From NCBI GenBank assembly GCA_041584475.1, contig JBFHDX010000032.1, positions 1 through 32,774 on the forward strand: a stretch of DNA of 32,774 nucleotides. Direction: 5' to 3'. Below the pieces are notes generated by a model. The model did no database searches. It had not been told where the DNA came from and saw nothing but the letters and a program-made list of their open reading frames with translations. This document shows, one piece after another, positions 23,019 through 30,449 of this stretch. Every line of letters begins with the position of its first letter. The first letter of the stretch is position 1. This DNA is from JBFHDX01 sp041584475. Lineage in GTDB: Bacteria; Pseudomonadota; Alphaproteobacteria; UBA8366; JADFVY01. A program made the translations under genes and the position numbers.

Positions 23019-23507
23019 TCACGAATTGTCGCGCCGCCAGTCCTGCATGAAGCCGCGCACGAGCTGACGGATGACGGCGCCCACCTCGGGCGCGTGCTCG
23101 CCGCGCCGCGTGACGAGGATCGTGCCGTTCGACCACAGCTCGACCTTCGCTTCGGCGCCGGCGCGACGGTCGCTGCGGCCGAGTACGCCGAAATAGTAGG
23201 CCTCGATGTCGACCGACGAGAAGCAGTTGCCGTCCTTCGGCAGCGTGCTGACGCGCAGGTAGAGCGTGACCCCCTTGCCGCCGGCGCCGAGCGGCGCGCC
23301 GGCGGTCTCGCTCTCGATCGCCTCGGCAAGCGCCTCGCCGGTGATGCCGCAGGCGGCGCTGTCCTCGTCGAGATGCTCGATCATGACGGTGAAATCCCGG
23401 ACACCCGCGAGCGGCCGTTCGGCGGCGGCTGCGTCGCCAGGCGGCAGCCCCGCTGCGATGCACAGCAGCAAGGCAGGAACCGCGGCCCGATTGATGCAAT
23501 TCTTCAT
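23019..23507 (-). CDS. Exported protein of unknown function with two mature cysteines
   Basis: 162 residues from the ATG at 23507. The N-terminus (MKNCINRAAVPALLLCIAAGLPPGDAAAAE) looks like a cleavable signal peptide, with cleavage near residue 28 or 29. The mature part is a mixed alpha/beta sequence: VRDFTVMIEHLDEDSAACGITGEALAEAIESE, KGVTLYLRVSTLPKDGNCFSSVDIEAYYFGV, then AKVELWSNGTILVTRRGEHAPEVGAVIRQLVRGFMQDWRRDN. C53 and C95 could form a disulfide in the periplasm. I do not recognise the family. It precedes the surface-antigen gene by 22 bases and is probably co-transcribed with it. A 158-base gap upstream separates it from the ABC importer and shows no clear terminator. Confidence 0.75.
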   Translation of the reverse strand: MKNCINRAAVPALLLCIAAGLPPGDAAAAERPLAGVRDFTVMIEHLDEDSAACGITGEALAEAIESETAGAPLGAGGKGVTLYLRVSTLPKDGNCFSSVDIEAYYFGVLGRSDRRAGAEAKVELWSNGTILVTRRGEHAPEVGAVIRQLVRGFMQDWRRDNS

Positions 23508-23665
23508 CGCCGCCTGACCGCACCCTTGTCCGAGGTACCGGCATCCGCGACCGCCATGACGGAACTCGCGCGCGCACCGGCTGACCGGTTCCGAGTGTCG
23601 CACACAGGCCTTAAGCAATCGTGACTCGCGCCCGCCGGGACGACAGGCGGCCGGTCGAAGCCTTC

Positions 23666-24730
23666 CTATTCCGCCCGGATCCTCTCGCCGCTGGCGCGGT
23701 CGAACAGGCACGCCTTGCCGGCGTCGACGGCGATGCCGACCGGCGCATCGACCCGGGCCTCGAAGTCCTTGTCCATCTTGACCACGACCTGGATGTCGGC
23801 GGCGGCGTCGATGCTGCAGGTGACGATCGTCTCGTTGCCCGTCATCTCGCTGGCGAACACGCTGGCTTCGATCGCGCCCGTCCCGGGGTCGACGATGCGG
23901 CAATCCTCGGGCCTGAGGCCGAGCACCGCATCGCCGCGATCGCCGAATCCCGGCGCCGGGACGGCGACGTTCGCGGCGACGAAGCGGCCGCCCTCGACCC
24001 GGCCGTGCAGATGGTTCATCGGCGGCGAGCCGATGAATCCGGCGACGAAGATATTGTCCGGATCGTCGTAGATCCGGGCCGGCGTGCCGATCTGCTGCAC
24101 GACGCCCTGGTGCATGACGGCGACCCGGTGCGCCAGCGTCATCGCCTCGATCTGGTCGTGCGTGACGTAGATCGTCGTCACGCCGAGATCGCCTTGCAGG
24201 CGCTTGAGTTCCGAGCGCATGCGCCCGCGCAGCTTGGCGTCGAGGTTCGACAGCGGCTCGTCCATCAGGAACAGGGCCGGCCGCCGCACCATGGCGCGGG
24301 CCAGGGCGACGCGCTGGCGCTGGCCGCCCGAGAGGTGGCGCGGCTGACGATCGAGGAAATCGAGCAGATGCACCTTCTCCGCGGCCTCGCGCACGGCGCG
24401 GTCGAGCTCGACCCGCGGCGTCTTGCGCAGCTTCAGGGGATAGCCGATGTTCTGCGCGACCGTCATGTGCGGATACAGCGCGTAGGACTGGAACACCATC
24501 GCCACGTCGCGGTATTTGGGCAGTTCGTCGGTGACGTCGCGCTCGCCGATGAGGATGCGGCCCGACGTCACCGGCTCGAGCCCGGCGACCATGCGCAGCG
24601 CCGTCGTCTTGCCGCACCCGGACGGTCCGAGGAGCACCAGGAATTCGCCGTCCTCGACGACGAGGTCGAGCCCCTTGACGACCTCGACGCTGCCGAAGGA
24701 CTTGCGGATGTTGTCGAACGTGACGCGCAT
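23666..24730 (-). CDS. Carbohydrate ABC importer ATPase (UgpC/MalK type)
   Basis: 354 residues, ATG at 24730. The nucleotide-binding domain is complete: Walker A GPSGCGKTT (35-43), Q81, signature LSGGQ (133-137), Walker B ALFLMDEP (152-159) and H191. The extra C-terminal regulatory domain (MOP/OB type, from about 240) is typical of sugar importers of the CUT1 class. It is the last gene of a four-gene operon: binding protein, MalF-like permease, MalG-like permease, ATPase. The permease stop lies 11 bases away. The sugar is not identifiable from sequence. MalK-type proteins of this kind can serve more than one importer. Confidence 0.95.
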   Translation of the reverse strand: MRVTFDNIRKSFGSVEVVKGLDLVVEDGEFLVLLGPSGCGKTTALRMVAGLEPVTSGRILIGERDVTDELPKYRDVAMVFQSYALYPHMTVAQNIGYPLKLRKTPRVELDRAVREAAEKVHLLDFLDRQPRHLSGGQRQRVALARAMVRRPALFLMDEPLSNLDAKLRGRMRSELKRLQGDLGVTTIYVTHDQIEAMTLAHRVAVMHQGVVQQIGTPARIYDDPDNIFVAGFIGSPPMNHLHGRVEGGRFVAANVAVPAPGFGDRGDAVLGLRPEDCRIVDPGTGAIEASVFASEMTGNETIVTCSIDAAADIQVVVKMDKDFEARVDAPVGIAVDAGKACLFDRASGERIRAE

Positions 24731-24741
24731 TGCCGGCCGCC

Positions 24742-25797
24742 TCAGCCCTTGACGGCGCCGATCAGCAGGCCGCGCGCGATGTATTTCTGTAGCAGCACCG
24801 TTATGGCGACGACCGGGGCGATCATGATGACGATGAGGACCGACATGTACCACCATTGCGGGCCGCGCGTGGCGTTCTGCGCCGCGACCAGCAGCGGCAT
24901 GGTCTGCGCGTTCGCCGTCGAGAGAAAGAGCGCGAGCAGATATTCGTTCCACGACAGGATCAGCACCAGCAGGAAGGTCGCGGCAAGCCCCGGCTTGGCG
25001 AGCGGCAGCACGATGCCGAAGAAGATTCGCAGCTTCGACGCGCCGTCGATCTGCGCGCTCTCCTCGAGGTCGACGGGAATCGTCGCGAAGAAGTCGCGCA
25101 TCAGCCAGACGACGATCGGCAGGTTCACCGCCGTATAGGTCGCGATCAGCGCGACATGGGTGTCGAGCAGGCGCAGCTGCTGGAACATGACGTAGATCGG
25201 TAGCACGGCGACGACCGGCGGCAGCACGCGGTTCGAGATGATCCAGAACAGGATGTCGTTGTTGCCGAGATGCCGTCGCAGGCGACGCGCGAGCGTCACC
25301 ATGAACAGCACGAACAGGGCGCCGCCGATCGCCGCCGAGAGCGTCCACGGCAGGCCCTGGACCGCGATCGCCCAGACGACGCCGGCAAGAATGACCAGGA
25401 AGGCGACGACGGCGCCGACCTTGACGCGATACTCGATGCGCACCAGCGCATAGGCGGCGAGCGAGCCGATCAGCACCGCCAGCAGGGTGGCGCCGAGGGC
25501 GATGATCACGGAATTGAAATAGGGGCGCAGCGTGTCGTTGCCGAGCTCGACGAAGATGTACCGCCAGGCGTGACCCGACGGCGCGAAGTCGATGAACGGC
25601 AGGTAGTCGGGCCCGTCATTGACCTGCACCGGCAGCTTGAACGACGTGATCAGCAGCCAGTAGAGCGGAAACAGCACGACCAGCGTCCACGCGAACAGGC
25701 CGGCATAGGTCAGGAGCTTCGTCACCGGCGCCATCGAGACGAGGTCGCGCGGCTCGAACAGCCGCTGGCGCAGGCTGCGGTCGTGTCGCGCCGTCAT
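24742..25797 (-). CDS. Carbohydrate ABC importer permease, MalG-like, with inserted hydrophobic hairpin
   Basis: 351 residues, ATG at 25797, overlapping the upstream permease stop by four bases. The EAA loop EESAQIDGASKLRIFFGIVLPLAKPG (245-270) contacts the ATPase. Six canonical membrane segments can be traced, but about 50 residues at 126-172 (VGAVVAFLVILAGVVWAIAV and IGGALFVLFMVTLARRL) interrupt the usual second-to-third segment region, giving two extra hydrophobic stretches. Normal MalG-type permeases have about 270-290 residues. The sibling permease carries a comparable extra pair. Confidence 0.93.
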   Translation of the reverse strand: MTARHDRSLRQRLFEPRDLVSMAPVTKLLTYAGLFAWTLVVLFPLYWLLITSFKLPVQVNDGPDYLPFIDFAPSGHAWRYIFVELGNDTLRPYFNSVIIALGATLLAVLIGSLAAYALVRIEYRVKVGAVVAFLVILAGVVWAIAVQGLPWTLSAAIGGALFVLFMVTLARRLRRHLGNNDILFWIISNRVLPPVVAVLPIYVMFQQLRLLDTHVALIATYTAVNLPIVVWLMRDFFATIPVDLEESAQIDGASKLRIFFGIVLPLAKPGLAATFLLVLILSWNEYLLALFLSTANAQTMPLLVAAQNATRGPQWWYMSVLIVIMIAPVVAITVLLQKYIARGLLIGAVKG

Positions 25798-26936
25798 GTC
25801 TCGAGCACCCGGGTTCGGCGCACGACGAAATGGAAGAACGAGAGGCAGGTCACCGTGGTCACGAACAGCAGCATGTAGCCGACCGCCGCGGAGCCGCCGA
25901 GATCGAGCGTCCGCCAGGCGATGAAGGCGTGCAGCGTCATCGACTCGGTGGCGATGCCGGGGCCGCCATTGGTCAGCACGTTGGGCAGGTCGATGATCTT
26001 GAACGCCTCGATGAGGCGGATGAGCACGATCGTCGCCGCCACCGGCGCGATCGCCGGCCAGGTGATGTCGCGGAACACCTGGTACGACGAGGCGCCGTCG
26101 ATCGTCGCCGCCTCCATCTGCTCACGCGGCTGGTTCTCGATCGCCGCAAGCAGCACCAGGAACAGGAACGGCGTCCACTGCCAGGTGTCGCCGATCATGA
26201 CAACGAGGCGCGCCGACCAGGGGTCGGTCGCCCAGGCGAACTCCTGGAACCCGGCGAAGCGCCAGATCGGCGCGAACGGTCCCTTGTCGGTGTCGGCCAG
26301 CATGCGGAACGCGTAGGCGATGCCGACCGGCGTCACCATCAGCGGCACGAAGAAGACGACGCGGAAGAAGTTGCGGGCGCGGATCGGCCGCGCGCAGAGC
26401 AGCGCCAGCCCGAGCCCGAGCGCGAACTGAACGGCGACGCCGCCGACGACGTAGATGATCGTCACCCCCAGCGAGCCGGGGAAGCCGCCGCCGGTCACCG
26501 TGCGCACGAACAGCGTCGCGACGGCGAGCGCCAGCGCCGCGGCGATGAGCCGGCCGACCACGCCGATCGCGCTGACCCTTGCGCCGCGCAGATAGCGGAC
26601 GAAGCCGTAGGCGACGGCGATCGCGACCAGCGCCAGCGCGGCGCCGCCGACAAGCCCGAGCTCACCGAACGTGCCCAGGAAATGGTACTGCTGCGAGCCG
26701 AACAGCAGTTTGCGGAAATTGCGCAGACCGATGAACCGCAGGTCGAAACCGCCGGCCGAGAGCGCGAACCGGGTAAGCGCCAGATAGGCCGACGTGATCA
26801 GCGGAAAGATCGCGAAGGCGAGCAGGATGACGACCGCCGGCATGATCATCAGCCCGCCGGAGCGGCGGTCGAACCACTCGCCGATGCGCGCCGCGGGGTC
26901 GCGCGACGGCTCGGTCATCACGGCGGTCGCGGTCAT
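25794..26936 (-). CDS. Carbohydrate ABC importer permease, MalF-like, with inserted hydrophobic hairpin
   Basis: 380 residues, ATG at 26936. After the first membrane segment (about 31-53) comes FIGLRNFRKLLF, the usual periplasmic element of MalF-type permeases. Residues about 95-150 then add hydrophobic segments (VGGAALALVAIAVAYGFV and GRLIAAALALAVATLFV) not found in typical 290-residue family members, before the normal sequence resumes at LGVTIIYVVGGVAVQFALGLGLALL. The EAA loop is MEAATIDGASSYQVFRDITWPAIAP (274-298). It pairs with the MalG-like permease, which overlaps its stop codon. A hairpin precedes the gene within the operon. Confidence 0.93.
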   Translation of the reverse strand: MTATAVMTEPSRDPAARIGEWFDRRSGGLMIMPAVVILLAFAIFPLITSAYLALTRFALSAGGFDLRFIGLRNFRKLLFGSQQYHFLGTFGELGLVGGAALALVAIAVAYGFVRYLRGARVSAIGVVGRLIAAALALAVATLFVRTVTGGGFPGSLGVTIIYVVGGVAVQFALGLGLALLCARPIRARNFFRVVFFVPLMVTPVGIAYAFRMLADTDKGPFAPIWRFAGFQEFAWATDPWSARLVVMIGDTWQWTPFLFLVLLAAIENQPREQMEAATIDGASSYQVFRDITWPAIAPVAATIVLIRLIEAFKIIDLPNVLTNGGPGIATESMTLHAFIAWRTLDLGGSAAVGYMLLFVTTVTCLSFFHFVVRRTRVLET

Positions 26937-26967
26937 GTGCGGCTGCTGGCGATGTACGGCGGGCGCG

Positions 26968-26999
26968 CCGGCGGGCCGGGGCCGAGGACGGCCCGCCGG
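26968..26999. repeat. 11-bp GC hairpin between binding-protein and permease genes
   Basis: CCGGCGGGCCG (26968-26978) pairs perfectly with CGGCCCGCCGG (26989-26999) around a 10-base loop. It lies in the 76-base gap after the solute-binding protein gene. Read on the minus strand, it shares arms and the loop core CCTCGGCC with the hairpin at 32102-32132. Such elements after a binding-protein gene often protect its mRNA and lower expression of the permeases. Confidence 0.65.
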
Positions 27000-27012
27000 T
27001 GCGGCTGCCGGT

Positions 27013-28488
27013 TCACTTCTGTCCGAGCGTGCTCTTGTACAGCGCCAGCTGCTCGTCGACGCCGTTTTCTTCGTTGAGCTCGTTCCAGCCGTCCTCGATC
27101 GCCCTCATCGCCTGTGCCTTGTTGATCTCGCCGGCGAGCAGACGCGCGATCGCCGTGTCGAGCACGACCTGCTGGTAGGCCTGGTTCTTGGCGATGCGCA
27201 GGTCGAGCACCATGTTCGGGCTGTTCAGGCTGGCCTGGATGGCGCCGAGATAGTCCTTCGCCGCGGCCGCGCTCATGCCGGCCTTGGTCCAGTTGTCGAG
27301 CCCCTTGAACTGCGACAGCCGGTAGGGATTGAAGCCGGTCTTGCCAATCGTCACGTCGACGTTGGACTGCGCCGGCTGGCTCATATACGAGAAGAAGGCG
27401 TAGGCCGCGTCCTTGACCTTGGGTCGGGCCGCCTTGTTGATGCCGCCCGACCAGCCGCCGAACGCCGCGAACGGCGCGTGGTTCACGCCGTTGACGGCGT
27501 GCGGGCAGGTCTTCGCGTCACAGGGCACGAGCTTGCCGCTGTCGCGATCGAGCACCCTGGTCGAGCCCGGCAGCACGACGGCGCCGACCTTGTCGATCAC
27601 CTTCGAGGTCTGCGGATCGATCGCCAGCGTGCCGATATCGCCCCAGTCGATGGTCAGCGCGCAGCGCCCGGACGTGAACAGGCTGCGCGTGTCGCCGACA
27701 TCGAGGTTGATCTCGTCCGGCGGCGCGTATTTCGTCGTCTCGGTATAGACGTCGAGCGCCGCGGCGAACGCCTCGTTGTTGACCAGCGGCTTCATGTCGC
27801 GGGTGTCGAAGAAGGCGCCCTGGCTGGTGCCCTGCGACTGGATGAAGGCGGCCGCGATCGAGGTCACCGCCCAGTAGGCCTGGGCGTTGCGCTTCTTCGA
27901 TATGCAGGAGCCGAAATCGGGGCTGCCGTCGCCGTTCATGTCCTTGCCGTGCAGGGCCTTCGCGACGGCGATGTAGTCGTCCCACGTGGCCGGCGGCTGC
28001 AGCCCGGCATCCGCGAGCACGTCCTTGCGGTAGTAGGCCATCTGGAAGTCGCCGTCGAGGGTGATCATGTAGGTGCGGCCGTTGTACTGCTGCGAGAAAT
28101 CGCGGAAGAACGGCGCGATATCGCCGGCCTGCAGGGCGCTGTCCGCGGCGACCCGGTCGGTCAGATCCTCGAGATAGCCCGGCGCCACGTAATCGACCAT
28201 CCACTGCGGCGCGAACACCGCGGCGTCGATCGAGTTGGTGCCCGCGGCCCAGTCGGTCAGCAGCTTCGTGTAGAGATCCGAGAACGGCACCGTGATGACG
28301 TTGATCTTGGCGCCGGTCAGCTTCTCGAACACCGGCGCGCGGCGTTGCAGCGGCTCGGCGATCTGCGGGCCGGTGAAGGTCATGATGTTGACGGTGACGC
28401 CGTCGAACTCCGCCGCGTTCGCGGCCGTGGCGCCGGCCAGCACGGCACCGGCCAGCGCGCCCGTCGTCAAGGCTCTGGTGATACGCAT
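27013..28488 (-). CDS. Extracellular solute-binding protein of a CUT1-type carbohydrate importer
   Basis: 491 residues, ATG at 28488 with AGGGAG upstream. A signal peptide ends near ANAA (25-26). The mature chain has VTVNIMTFTGPQIAEPLQRRAPVFEKLTGAKINV, then NSIDAAVFAPQWMVDYVAPGYLEDLTD and a DMNGDGSPD loop (183-191) that looks like a calcium-binding EF-type turn. Also seen are GGWSGGINKAARPKVKDAAYAFFSYM and YRLSQF, in line with family 1 binding proteins for oligosaccharides or polyols. Its four cysteines could form disulfides. It is the first gene of the importer operon; the large size relative to MalE (about 370 mature residues) is usual for this subgroup. The ligand is unknown. Confidence 0.93.
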   Translation of the reverse strand: MRITRALTTGALAGAVLAGATAANAAEFDGVTVNIMTFTGPQIAEPLQRRAPVFEKLTGAKINVITVPFSDLYTKLLTDWAAGTNSIDAAVFAPQWMVDYVAPGYLEDLTDRVAADSALQAGDIAPFFRDFSQQYNGRTYMITLDGDFQMAYYRKDVLADAGLQPPATWDDYIAVAKALHGKDMNGDGSPDFGSCISKKRNAQAYWAVTSIAAAFIQSQGTSQGAFFDTRDMKPLVNNEAFAAALDVYTETTKYAPPDEINLDVGDTRSLFTSGRCALTIDWGDIGTLAIDPQTSKVIDKVGAVVLPGSTRVLDRDSGKLVPCDAKTCPHAVNGVNHAPFAAFGGWSGGINKAARPKVKDAAYAFFSYMSQPAQSNVDVTIGKTGFNPYRLSQFKGLDNWTKAGMSAAAAKDYLGAIQASLNSPNMVLDLRIAKNQAYQQVVLDTAIARLLAGEINKAQAMRAIEDGWNELNEENGVDEQLALYKSTLGQK

Positions 28489-28612
28489 TGTCTGTTGCTC
28501 CCTGTTGCCCGGATTCTGCGCACCGGCGCAGTTCGATTTTTTTTCCGGGTTTCGTGCGCCACGTTAGCACAATCGCTGCCGCTTGGCATGGCCTGTCTGG
28601 CGGCACGCGGGG

Positions 28613-28629
28613 CGCGGCGAGCCGCCGCG
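28613..28629 (-). terminator. Hairpin after guaA, weak terminator candidate
   Basis: CGCGGCG (28613-28619) pairs with CGCCGCG (28623-28629) around three bases, about 30 bases beyond the guaA stop. There is no T-tract on the minus strand, so termination may need Rho. Confidence 0.3.
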
Positions 28630-28657
28630 TCCCGACGTGCACGGGTCGGCTAACACC

Positions 28658-30211
28658 CTACTCCCACTCGATCGTCCCGGGCGGTTTCGAGGTGACGTCG
28701 TAGACGACCCGGTTGATCCCGCGCACCTCGTTGATGATGCGGGTGCCGGTGCGGGACAGGAACTCGTGGTCGAACGGATAGGAATCTGCGGTCATGCCGT
28801 CGGTCGAGGTGACCGCGCGCAGGGCGCAGACATGGTCGTAGGTGCGCGCGTCGCCCATGACGCCGACCGTGCGCACCGGCAGCAGCACCGCGAAGGCCTG
28901 CCAGATCGCATCGTACAGGCCGGCGTTCTCGATCTCCTCGCGGAAGATCGCGTCGGCGCGGCGCAGCATGTCGAGCTTCTCGCGGGTCACCGCGCCGGGG
29001 ATGCGGATCGCCAGCCCGGGGCCCGGGAACGGGTGTCGGCCGACCAGCGCCTCGGGCAGGCCGAGCTCGCGCCCGAGATCCCGCACCTCGTCCTTGAACA
29101 GCTCGCGCAGCGGCTCGACGAGCTTCATGTCCATGCGCTCGGGCAGGCCGCCGACATTGTGGTGCGACTTGATCGTCACGCTCGGCCCGCCGGTGACCGA
29201 GACCGATTCGATGACGTCCGGATAGAGCGTGCCCTGGGCGAGGAATTCGACGCCGCCGATCTTGCGCGCCTCCTCCTCGAAGACGTCGATGAACAGGCCG
29301 CCGATGATCTTGCGCTTCCGTTCCGGATCGTCGACGCCCTCGAGCCGGCCGAGGAACAGTGCCGATGCGTCCCGGTGCACGAGCGGGATGTTGTAATGGT
29401 CGCGGAACAGGCGGATGACCTGTTCCGCCTCGCCCTCGCGCAGCAACCCGTGATCGACGAAGATGCAAGTCAGCCGCTCGTCGATCGCACGGTGCAGCAG
29501 GACCGCGGCGACGGACGAGTCGACCCCGCCCGAGAGACCGCAGACCACCCTGCCCTTCGGGCCGACCTGTTCGCGGATGCGGGCGATCGCCTGCTCGCGG
29601 AACGCCGCCATCGTCCAATCGCCGGCGCAGCCGCAGACGCCGTGCGCGAAATTCGCGAGAAGCCTGGCGCCATGCGGCGTGTGCACGACCTCCGGGTGGA
29701 ACTGCACGCCGTAGAAGCGGCGCTCGTCGTCGGCGATCGCCGCGAAGGGGGCGCCGTCGCTGACGGCGACGGTGCGGAAGCCCTGCGGCAGACGCACGAC
29801 GCGATCGCCGTGGCTCATCCAGACCTGTTCGCGGTCGCCCTTGCGCCAGACGCCGTCGAACAGCCGGCAGTCGTCGATCACGTCGACGAAGGCGCGGCCG
29901 AACTCCTGGTGGTCGGAGCCCCGGACCTCGCCGCCCAGCTCCGCGCACATGGTCTGCTGCCCGTAGCAGATGCCGAGGACGGGAAGTCCGAGCTCGAACG
30001 TCCCTTCGGGCGCGCGCGGCGACTCGGCGGCGGTCACGCTGGCGGGCCCGCCGGACAGGATTATTCCCTGCGGCGCGAACGCCTCGATTACGGCGCGGTC
30101 CAAGCGGTTGTAGGGGTGGATCTCGGAATAGACCCCGGCCTCGCGCACGCGACGCGCGATCAGCTGCGTGACCTGGCTGCCGAAATCGATGATCAGGATG
30201 CGGTCCGTCAT
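28658..30211 (-). CDS. guaA: GMP synthase (glutamine-hydrolysing)
   Basis: 517 residues from the ATG at 30211; an ATG at 30220 would add MAC, and neither has a strong ribosome site. The glutaminase domain has C82 (GICYGQQ), H172 and E174 (FHPE). The ATP-pyrophosphatase domain has the P-loop SGGVDSS (227-233), then FVDHGLLR, GGLFIDVFEEEA, and the dimerisation domain ends TSKPPGTIEWE. It converts XMP to GMP using glutamine and ATP. With purF in the same window, the pathway is represented at both early and late steps, but the two are not linked. It is divergent from the BCCT gene. Confidence 0.97.
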   Translation of the reverse strand: MTDRILIIDFGSQVTQLIARRVREAGVYSEIHPYNRLDRAVIEAFAPQGIILSGGPASVTAAESPRAPEGTFELGLPVLGICYGQQTMCAELGGEVRGSDHQEFGRAFVDVIDDCRLFDGVWRKGDREQVWMSHGDRVVRLPQGFRTVAVSDGAPFAAIADDERRFYGVQFHPEVVHTPHGARLLANFAHGVCGCAGDWTMAAFREQAIARIREQVGPKGRVVCGLSGGVDSSVAAVLLHRAIDERLTCIFVDHGLLREGEAEQVIRLFRDHYNIPLVHRDASALFLGRLEGVDDPERKRKIIGGLFIDVFEEEARKIGGVEFLAQGTLYPDVIESVSVTGGPSVTIKSHHNVGGLPERMDMKLVEPLRELFKDEVRDLGRELGLPEALVGRHPFPGPGLAIRIPGAVTREKLDMLRRADAIFREEIENAGLYDAIWQAFAVLLPVRTVGVMGDARTYDHVCALRAVTSTDGMTADSYPFDHEFLSRTGTRIINEVRGINRVVYDVTSKPPGTIEWE

Positions 30212-30370
30212 GCAGGCCATTTAGAGGACACAGGCCGGCAGCGCAAGACGCGCGCGGCACTCCGGGGGCCGGCGGCGGTGCCGCGCGATGGCCGATCTGT
30301 CGCCCATCTGACAATTAGGTTCGCATCGGCCCAAGCCGGCGGTATCGATTCGCTGTGATCGTTGCGCATC

Positions 30371-30420
30371 GGGTGAGAGACCCGGCGTCGCGAGAGCAAG
30401 ACAAGAACCGGGCCGACGCC
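30371..30420 (+). promoter_or_regulatory. Structured leader upstream of the BCCT transporter gene
   Basis: GGGT-GAGAG-ACCC (30371-30383) is a small hairpin, and GGCGTCG (30384-30390) pairs perfectly with CGACGCC (30414-30420) around a 23-base loop. Together they form an extended fold starting about 79 bases before the gene. It does not match a riboswitch class I know. The remaining sequence between guaA and this gene shows no convincing promoter. Confidence 0.35.
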
Positions 30421-30449
30421 CCCCGGCGAGGAAACAGAGAGGTCCTGTC

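Noticed and set aside
26968..26999. The hairpin before the MalF-like gene as a true terminator.
   Set aside because: No T-tract follows and the downstream permease genes belong to the same operon, so attenuation or mRNA protection is more likely.
30361..30449. A glycine riboswitch before the BCCT gene, suggested by GAGAGACCCGG.
   Set aside because: The conserved CTCTCAGGCAAA-type element and the paired glycine-binding core are absent.
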